From Pyrus communis (Eukaryota > Streptophyta > Magnoliopsida > Rosales > Rosaceae): 64,000 bases of DNA. The notes beneath the pieces were generated by a model. That model did not search any database. It saw only the letters and a program-made list of their open reading frames with translations, and was not told where the DNA came from. Shown in pieces: positions 57,011 to 64,000 of the stretch. The number at the start of each line of letters is the position of its first letter. The stretch's first letter is position 1. The position numbers and the translations under genes are program-made. The stretch spans positions 24,116,735-24,180,734 of the forward strand of contig NC_084806.1 of the NCBI RefSeq assembly GCF_963583255.1, given 5' to 3'.

Positions 57011-58011
57011 AAGAAAATTCATAGACTTAGTTGCATATCCAACAACTTGGGGGCTCCATGCCTGTAAAGAAAAAAAAAAGATTCATCATGGTCTGTTTAC
57101 TTTTTCATAGCAAGATCCGAGGACATCATCATCCTCGTTTCCTATGTCATTTTTGTTCACATGCTTCGAGTTTCATTATAAGACATCGACACCACCATGC
57201 CACTGCCCATGCTGGGTGTTTCTTGCACCATCGCTGGAGTCTAGGCCAGCAATACTAGAGCCTCTGCCTACTACTTTCCACCATCCAAGTTAGATGAGCA
57301 AGATATGATTTTCTCTCATCTCATCTAAGATTAATTAATTACCTTGCCATTCTATTTTAAACTTTTTATGTTTACCTATAAGTTGTTACCTTGTTATGGA
57401 ACACTACACAAACATATTGGTTTTCCTCCCGGAAAACACGAGGTACTTTAATGACTCTACTCATTGCTCGTTGGAACAATCATAGGAAATATTCCTAATT
57501 CTAATTCAAGAAATCTATGATGACATGCTTAGATGATATTGTACTAGGTAAAGCTAACTTTTTGTTCCATATGTTCATTAATTTGTCATATATATGCTTG
57601 CACATATTTATGCATGTTCGACATGGAAAGCCTAACTTGCAAAGTATCGTGATCTCCATTTGCTCACATAATTTTATTAATGCAATTCTAGGTACATTAC
57701 TTAGTACTTAAAGTTTTTGATGCTCATGCTAGCATTAACTACTCTTTATAAGCAAGCACCGCTAAAATCACCGAACCAAATTGAGTATGAGGATAGGCAA
57801 AACCTTGCTAATGGCCACTACTAGTGCATACATTTCATGCCAGAAGGAATCCTCAAACAACTTATTATGATTGTGGAAATGCCAGAGACATGGGGGCTAA
57901 CTTTTATATGCCTTCATGTACTAGCCTACAAGCAAAATGCCATGCTAACCTACTATCAATCATCAAAGCCAAGCAAGTTGTGTTAATTTATCACAATTAA
58001 GCACATAGGCG
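57011..58011. other. unassigned region, possibly leader/LTR of copia A
   Basis: No gene that I can support. It includes ATCCAACAACTTGGGGGCTC at about 57036-57055, which also occurs at about 50646-50665, so both are parts of one repeat family. The copia A 5' LTR should lie here, but I could not fix its ends. Confidence 0.35.
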
Positions 58012-60006
58012 TTGGAAGGAAACCCACGACTGAAGTTAGAGGATGGTTCACTCACCGACAATTCAGTTGTGAGTCCTGTGGTGATACATAATGATGCTTC
58101 AAATGTACCAAATACTGTAAAACTCAATGGATCGAACTACCCTCTTTGGTCCAAAGTATTAGAGATGCATATCATTGGGCATGGTAAGAAAGGGTTCGTG
58201 ACAGAGAGTATCAAGGAACTCAAGGAAGAGAGTGCTTAATGTGAAGTTTAGGAAACAAGGAATGCAATTGTGAAATGATAGTTGATTAATTCCATGGATC
58301 CTACCATCATGGGTTTTTTCATCCATCTTAGCACTGCTAAAGAAGTAATGGAAGAATGTATTAGGATGGCTTTAATATCTCTTAGATTTATGAGTTAAAG
58401 GTAAAATTGTTTCGATTCTGTTTGGAAGGACGTTCTATTGGTGTGTACTATGCCGATCTCAAGGCGGTGTGGCAAGAATTGGATCAAAGAAGACCTATTA
58501 AGATGGAGTGTGCTCTTAACCTAAAGACGCTTCGAGAGGAAATACAATTAGACCGAGTTTATACCTTCTTGGCGGGTCTTGATGATGTGTTTAATAAGGT
58601 ACGTAGTGATATTTGGAGAACTCAACCTCTACCATCTGTCACGGATGTGTTTTCTGCTATTAGGTGTGAAGCCCAACATCATGCTACCATGATGGGAAGA
58701 AACAATCTCAGCAGCCAAGTAGGAGCCTTCACACCAACAATGGCCAAGGTGTCTTGGCTACTCCCTGCTAACCGACCATATGTCTCATCTTCATCAACAC
58801 TTTCTCGTCCTTTTACTCGGGAGAATAAAGATGATTTAAAGTGTACTTTATGTGGACAGACCTGTCATACTGAGGATACATGTTTCCAAAAACATGGAAT
58901 TCCCAAATGGTTCCCTAAATTGAAGAAAAAATGCTAGAGAGCGAGCTGCTATTAGAGCAAGTGGAAGCCATGCATCCATTGTTACAGCCGAACATAGTAC
59001 CAAAGAAGTTGTGCCTACTCCTGGAGATCTGGGTCAAAGTTTGGTGACTAGAACCACTCTTAGTGACTCACCATCCAATACAAGTAGTATGGGCGTGTCC
59101 TTTTAGCCTTTGACGTGGAAAATCATATAGGTTGGATTTTGGACTCTGGTGCAACCGATCATATGACCTTTGATAAAAGTTTGTTTATGTCTATGACAAT
59201 GACACCTTGGAAATGTATAGGCATTGCAAACGGCACTATGGCACCGGTTTTGGGGGTCGGTACCGTGGACCTCATGTCGGCTCTCTCTTCTCATCACTGC
59301 TTACTTGTTCCATCGTTATCTCACAATTTGTTATCTATTCCTCAAGTTACTGAGCAATTAGATTGTGTTGTACTTATGTATCCACTTTTTTGTTTACTTC
59401 AGGATATTCAGACCAAGGAGATAAGTGGGCGTGGCACTAAGAGATAGAGGTTATATTATGTGGATGATGTCGTTCCTAGTAGAGCTAATGCAGTTCGAGC
59501 ATCCTATACCAATAATTTACAAGAAGAGTGGTTGTTGCATCGGTGGTTAGGATATGCTTCGTTTGGGTTTTAAGGCGTACGTTGCCTAGTTTATTTCATG
59601 AAATAAAAGAATCAGACTTACATTGTGAAGTATGTATTCTCGCGAAGAGTCATTGTGCTTCATTTTCTCCTAGTATGAATAAAAGATTGTTTCCGTTTGA
59701 TCTTGTGCACTTTGATGTTTGGGGTTCATCCCCAGTTAGTATTTCTTTCGAAATTAAATGGTTTGTTACTTTTGTTGATGATTGCACCCGTATGACTTAG
59801 ACATATGTGATGAAGAATAAGAGGGAAGTTAGTATGGTGTTTTGGTCATTCTCTCAGATGGTTTCAACGCAATAATCCTCTGTGATTAAAGTTCTCCACT
59901 TTGATAATGGAGGTGAATATATTGGTTCTGAATTCTCTGCTTTTCTTCGGGATCTAGGGATTCTACATGAAACTACATGTCCTAATATTCCGTAACAAAA
60001 TGGGAT
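58012..60006 (+). pseudogene. Ty1/copia element A: gag to early integrase, decayed
   Basis: The gag start MEGNPRLKLEDGSLTDNSVV is followed by VKLNGSNYPLWSKVLEMHI, the copia gag N-terminal motif. A break and stops at about 58240-58400 precede YYADLKAVWQELDQRRPI and FLAGLDDVFNKVRSDI. The zinc knuckle CTLCGQTCHTEDTC lies near 58845. The protease site is WILDSGATDHMTFDKS at about 59135, followed by HNLLSIPQVTEQL. A GAG-pre-integrase region (WLLHRWLGYASFG, CEVCILAKSH) and the integrase (FDLVHFDVWGSSP, FVTFVDDCTRM, HFDNGGEYIGSEFSAF) end at CPNIP-stop-QNG (60000). There copia B begins, so the downstream half of A lies beyond the window. Integrase upstream of where RT would be is the copia order. Confidence 0.85.
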
Positions 60007-60162
60007 TGTAGGATACAATAATCCATCTTGGAGAGATTGCAGGAGATGATTGTAATAGCATAGAATTAGTTTCAGTTTACCTAGAATAGCATCACAATTC
60101 TTGTATGAATTCGTACCTCTGTACAGCTTCAGTTACGTAATACAAAATATGTTCACATAACA
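60007..60162 (+). repeat. 5' LTR of copia B
   Basis: About 156 bp, TGTAGGATACA to CATAACA. Short LTRs like this are usual for some copia lineages. The right end is set by the spacing to the primer site; no 3' copy is available for comparison. Confidence 0.65.
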
Positions 60163-60170
60163 ATTTTATA

Positions 60171-60182
60171 TGGCATCAGAGC
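60171..60182 (+). other. primer-binding site of copia B
   Basis: TGGCATCAGAGC, one base different from the canonical TGGTATCAGAGC complementary to initiator tRNA-Met. Confidence 0.8.
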
Positions 60183-60262
60183 ACCGATCTTGGTGACTCT
60201 AGAAGCCCATTCCACTTCCGCCACAAACGTAACCCAAATTCTTTCCATTAAACACAACCAAC

Positions 60263-61846
60263 ATGAGCGACGAAAAACTAACAGAGGTGATGCCACACGC
60301 ATCTGATCCTCTTATCTTACACCATTAAGACTCACCAAGTCTTGTTTTAGTCTCACAGCTTCTTAACGGACACAACTATGGACAGTGGAGTCGCTTTATG
60401 CGTATTGCTCTTAGCGCCAAGAACAAACTTGGGTTTATTGATGGATCAATCAAGAGCCCTACAATCACTGATGCTAAGTATTCAATTTGGCGGAGATGCA
60501 ACGACATGGTCTTGTCATGGATTTGGCAGTCCGTGCAAGGCAACATCGCTCACAGTATACTCCACTGCAAATCCGCATCAGTAGCATGGAAGGATCTTGA
60601 AGATCGATTCTCGCAAGGAAACGATTCAAGGATCTATCAAATTCGAAAAGAAATTGTCGAACACCGACAAGGACAACTATCCGTTTAAGATTATTTCACA
60701 AAGTTTGAAGGCTCTTTGGGATGAATTGGCATCATACCATGAGCCAATTACTTGTGAATGCGAGGGAACCAAGATACGTGCAGAAAGGGAGGAAAAAGAG
60801 AAGGTCATGCAATTTTTAATGGGGTTGAACAAGAGTTACTCAACCATACGAGGCTCCATTTTGATGATGAGTCCACTCCCAGATACACGACGAGTCTATG
60901 GGTTGGTTCTACAACACAAACGCCAAATAGATGTGGCAAATCATTGTGAACCTACTGCCTATGCAATGCAAATAAGTCGTTCGACAACATGAAAAGGAGG
61001 CTCTGGTGCTAGCAACTCCAATTCACGCAAGATATTCAAATGCAGCTATTGTGACGGAGGACATCCGGTAGAACATTGCTTTTCCTTATTGGATTTCCCG
61101 AAGGTCACAAATGGCATAGGAAGAATATGCAGCCCAGGAATAAACGTACAAATCCAACATCCAACAATGTTGAAGCGCTTTAGTCACAAGCCACTAACCT
61201 TGACACAACCAAGGCATCAACCTCCAACAACCCAACGTTCACAGCCGAGGAGTACAATAAACTCATGGCTTTACTTTGCAATAAGAACGGTAAAGATTAG
61301 CCACTCACACATGCAACAGGTATATATACACCCACCTGCAATATTGCACAACATAATCCACATTCAACATTATATTAGATTGTGGATAATGGGGCAACGG
61401 ATCACATTTCTCATCTATCACCCAACCATAATAAAACTAAAACACAACATGATTTTGTTGGTTTACCAAATGGAGGACAAGCTGCAATTGAAAGCATTGG
61501 GTCTATTAAATTGTCACCAGAGATATCTCTTGATGAAGTTTTACATGTGCCAAAATTTTGTGTGAACTTGTTGTCTGTGAGTAAATTAACCCAGGCATTG
61601 AGATGTATCGTGATATTTTATCCGATTTTTTGAGTTGTGTAGGACATGGATACGAAAAGGACGATTGGCCTGGGCAAGCATTTTAATGGACTCTACTACC
61701 TCACACCAAGCCCAAACCCTCACCTAGCTAATCATGTTAACTGCACCTTAGGACTTTGGCATCAACGTCTTGGACACCCATCATCAGCCCCTCTTCACTC
61801 TTTATGCCAGACCATCCCAGAAATCATATTTGATTCTAAGCATGTT
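60263..61846 (+). pseudogene. copia B gag, protease and pre-integrase region
   Basis: The gag starts MSDEKLTEVMPHASDPLILH at 60263 and meets a TAA at about 60326. It then continues LLNGHNYGQWSRFMRIALSA and WSWIWQSV-type UBN2 motifs (LVSWIWQSVQGNIAHSIL is the nearest reading). Near 60690 the frame shifts to LKALWDELASYHEPITCECE and FLMGLNKSYSTIRGSILMM. The zinc knuckle CSYCDGGHPVEHC lies near 61041. The protease site reads DNGATDHISHLSP (61385), where Asn replaces Ser/Thr of the active-site DSG/DTG. FCVNLLSVSKLTQ follows. GLYYLTPSPNP and LGLWHQRLGHPSSAPL (61755) form the pre-integrase block, ending SKHVC at the solo-LTR insertion. Confidence 0.8.
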
Positions 61847-63813
61847 TGTGATAAATAATAGCACTCAAATTAAACCCTCTTATTGACAATTGTAGTAAAG
61901 ATGTAAGTAGGGATCGTTTTAGGCCGGGGATTAGGAGGGATTGTTAATCTAATAAAAATTGACTCAAGAATACAAAACTAGTCTTGAAAACACTTAAATA
62001 GACTCAAAGACTCTTAACTAAACTTATATGACTCAAAACAAACTAAAGAAACTCAAAACAACACAAAACAATCAAATAGACTCAAACTAAACTCTAGGAC
62101 TTAATTTGGACGAAAATAGAATTGGTTTTGACTCAAAACGCTTAAAAACACAAATTGGACATATTATAGCTATTTAGACACAACAAAGTAAAGGGGATTG
62201 GGTTTTTGGACGAATTTAAAGTAAAACAAGTAACGTAAAGACTCAAACAAAGTTTGGATGAATTTGGGTATATGGATGGCTGATTAGCTAGCCAGAGGAT
62301 TCTTTTCCACACATGATACATTTGGACACAAATTGATTTCCAGTTGCTTTCTCAATAAACCATGAACCTCAACACCCCAGATTAACCGTGACATCACTAA
62401 TTAACCCTCATATTCTCCTTTAATTATTGGATTGGATGACATCATTCGACAACCCAAAGCATTCTTCAAAAGTTCCCTACATGACATCATAATAGAGATA
62501 CAATCAAAGATCATTATGTTCTATGAAAATCATAAGCATTGATAAAGCATTCGTAACTATGACATCATGATACTCATGCCAGGAATTTAACTTAACATGA
62601 TTGTGATAAACAGCCTTTACTACTTGTGAATATAAGTTTGTAACGATTATGTGAAACTCACTTATATTCTAGCATCAAATTCAAGCATGCAAACTAAGTA
62701 GGCCTCCTTAATCAACATACAAGAATAAGTTCTTAATCAAACGGTTAAGTAAATTGCATTCACAATTTATGAAATCACAACTGGAATTAATCAATTCATA
62801 TCACAAATATAATCATGGTTTCAAAGCCTCCCCCAGATAAAATGGGTTTAGCCCTTCATGTTCACAACAAAACAAAGAAAACTTGAATTAGACATTGAAA
62901 ACAAAAGATAGATTACACCTAAAAATGTTCCAACAATCCAACTTGAATGCAAAAACGTCCAAGGCTTCTTCTCCTCTCCTTCTTCCTTGCTAGGCTAAGG
63001 CACAAAGGTTTAAGGGTGTGAAAAGTGGTTTTTAGTGTATTAGGATCAAGGATAGATGTATGACAGGAAGGTATGATGAAAGAAAGAGTGCGGAATGGTG
63101 TATGGATGGTGATGAAAGTTACGGATTAAGGTGTAGAAGATGAATGATGGCTGGTTATGTATATGAATGAATAGGGTTATCTATGGGTGCGGCAAAGGGT
63201 TATATAATTGAGGGAAAGGATCTTAACTTTTATTAAATGGTTTAGGAAAGAATTAGACCCCAAATCCACAAGGAAAAGGAGAATTAAAGTTAGAATAAAA
63301 GGGGAAAAGGGAATGTGTTTTGCGGCAGCATCCAAAGGGAAGGGAAAGGGAACTTCCTTGCACGACAAGGAAAGGGAAAGGATAAGGTGAGTGTGGCAAT
63401 GGCTAGAATGGTGCAATGAAGGTTTAGTTTGTGTCCTAGAATGCGTAAGAGACCTTCAATGTTGCTGGAACTTAGGGATATTTAGGATTAGGAAAGGTCG
63501 ACCCAAAATAGGAAACCTTGGCTTAACTTTCCTACTTCAAGTAGGAAACCTTCCTTGATTAAGAATCCTTCTTTGGTTAGGAATCCTAACATCTTTAAGT
63601 CTTCAATTTCGTCCATTCCTTTTGCTCCAAGCATATGCTATCCATTCCAAGCTCAATTTTGCTCCAAAAGGCTCCAAAATGCACCTTCTTGCTACTTTAG
63701 CCATATGGACCTACAAACACACGAAAATAGCTCAAAATACTAAAATAACTATGAACTAACAACATAAATGTAAGAAAACAAGCTAACTAAATTGCCTAAA
63801 TATGCTTCTATCA
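61847..63813 (-). repeat. solo LTR (gypsy) inside copia B
   Basis: 1967 bp. On the minus strand it begins TGATAGAAGCATATTTAGGC and ends TTTATCACA. Flanks are CATGTT at 61841-61846 and 63814-63819. Removing it and one CATGTT rejoins the copia B integrase frame ...SKHVC/DVCPLAKQTHLSF. It is the same family as 50698-52640 in opposite orientation, and distantly related to the LTRs of the 6910-16070 element. No interior is present, so it is a solo LTR. Confidence 0.92.
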
Positions 63814-64000
63814 CATGTTTGTGATGTTTGTCCTTTAGCAAAGCAAACTCACTTATCTTTTGTTTCAAGTTCAATAAAATCGGTTGCACCTTTTGATTTG
63901 ATCCATTGTGATATTTGGGGACCACACAAAATCCATACACTCCGGAGCACATTATTTCCTTACTATTGTAGATGATTTTACTTGCTTCACTTGGGTTCAT
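63814..64000 (+). pseudogene. copia B integrase, continued
   Basis: Resumes as CDVCPLAKQTHLSFVSS, with FDLIHCDIWGPH carrying the first catalytic Asp, then a frame disturbance around 63930 and the window end. Read on from 61846 it completes the HHCC zinc module. Confidence 0.75.

Larger units (their letters stand above)
60007..64000 (+). mobile_element. Ty1/copia element B, inserted in copia A, runs off the window
   Basis: Begins with a short LTR TGTAGGATAC at 60007, followed by a tRNA-Met-type primer site (60171) and gag-protease-integrase in copia order. It interrupts copia A between the integrase codons for QNG and the next residues. It is itself interrupted by a solo gypsy LTR at 61847-63813, after which its integrase resumes. 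The 3' part and 3' LTR are outside the window. Confidence 0.85.

Overview
The window is a piece of a plant nuclear genome. It is AT-rich, with intron-containing eukaryotic genes, TA and CT microsatellites, and almost wall-to-wall transposable elements. The families present (chromovirus Ty3/gypsy, Athila-like gypsy derivatives, Ty1/copia, L1-type LINE with a plant RNase H, Mutator-like, PIF/Harbinger, hAT, CACTA, SINEs) are those of a eudicot. The protein on the + strand at 12048-12704 resembles repeat-encoded proteins I associate with Rosaceae (apple, pear, Prunus), so a Maleae-type genome is my best guess. That is inference, not proof. Coordinates of LTRs, target-site duplications and splice sites were read by eye.

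Layout. 1-665: unassigned flank. 666-19191: a Ty3/gypsy chromovirus with long LTRs, TSD ACACT and a degraded gag-pol. Its integrase is split by a very young, opposite-strand, pol-less Athila-like element (6910-16070, TSD GGAAG), which carries an extra ORF antisense to its own gag remnant. 20520-27046: two decayed Mutator-like transposase genes on the minus strand. The second has a Pack-MULE (24840-25767) sitting in what looks like its intron, carrying part of a conserved plant membrane-protein gene. 27400-30842: a lone 3' LTR of a gypsy relative, followed 5 bp later by a solo LTR (30848-33043, TSD TATGC). 33050-38190: intergenic DNA with SINE, tandem-repeat, CACTA-end, hAT-MITE and copia debris.

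38190-38660 holds a fasciclin-domain gene fragment. 39147-41114 holds the one host gene I can model completely, a five-exon minus-strand TMEM208/SND2-type ER protein. 42042-48124 is a full-length PIF/Harbinger element (TSD TTA) with both of its genes, each on the minus strand; the transposase is broken. 48244-48545 is a SINE. 50698-52640 is an LTR, 52723-53103 a Tourist-like MITE, and 53534-57010 a 5'-truncated LINE.

From about 58000 to the window end there is a three-level nest: copia A is interrupted by copia B at 60007, and copia B is interrupted by a solo gypsy LTR at 61847-63813. No bacterial-style operon, CRISPR array or defence system is present. The most unusual signals are an iterated set of covarying hairpins shared by the related gypsy LTRs, the antisense ORF in the young element, and the Pack-MULE.
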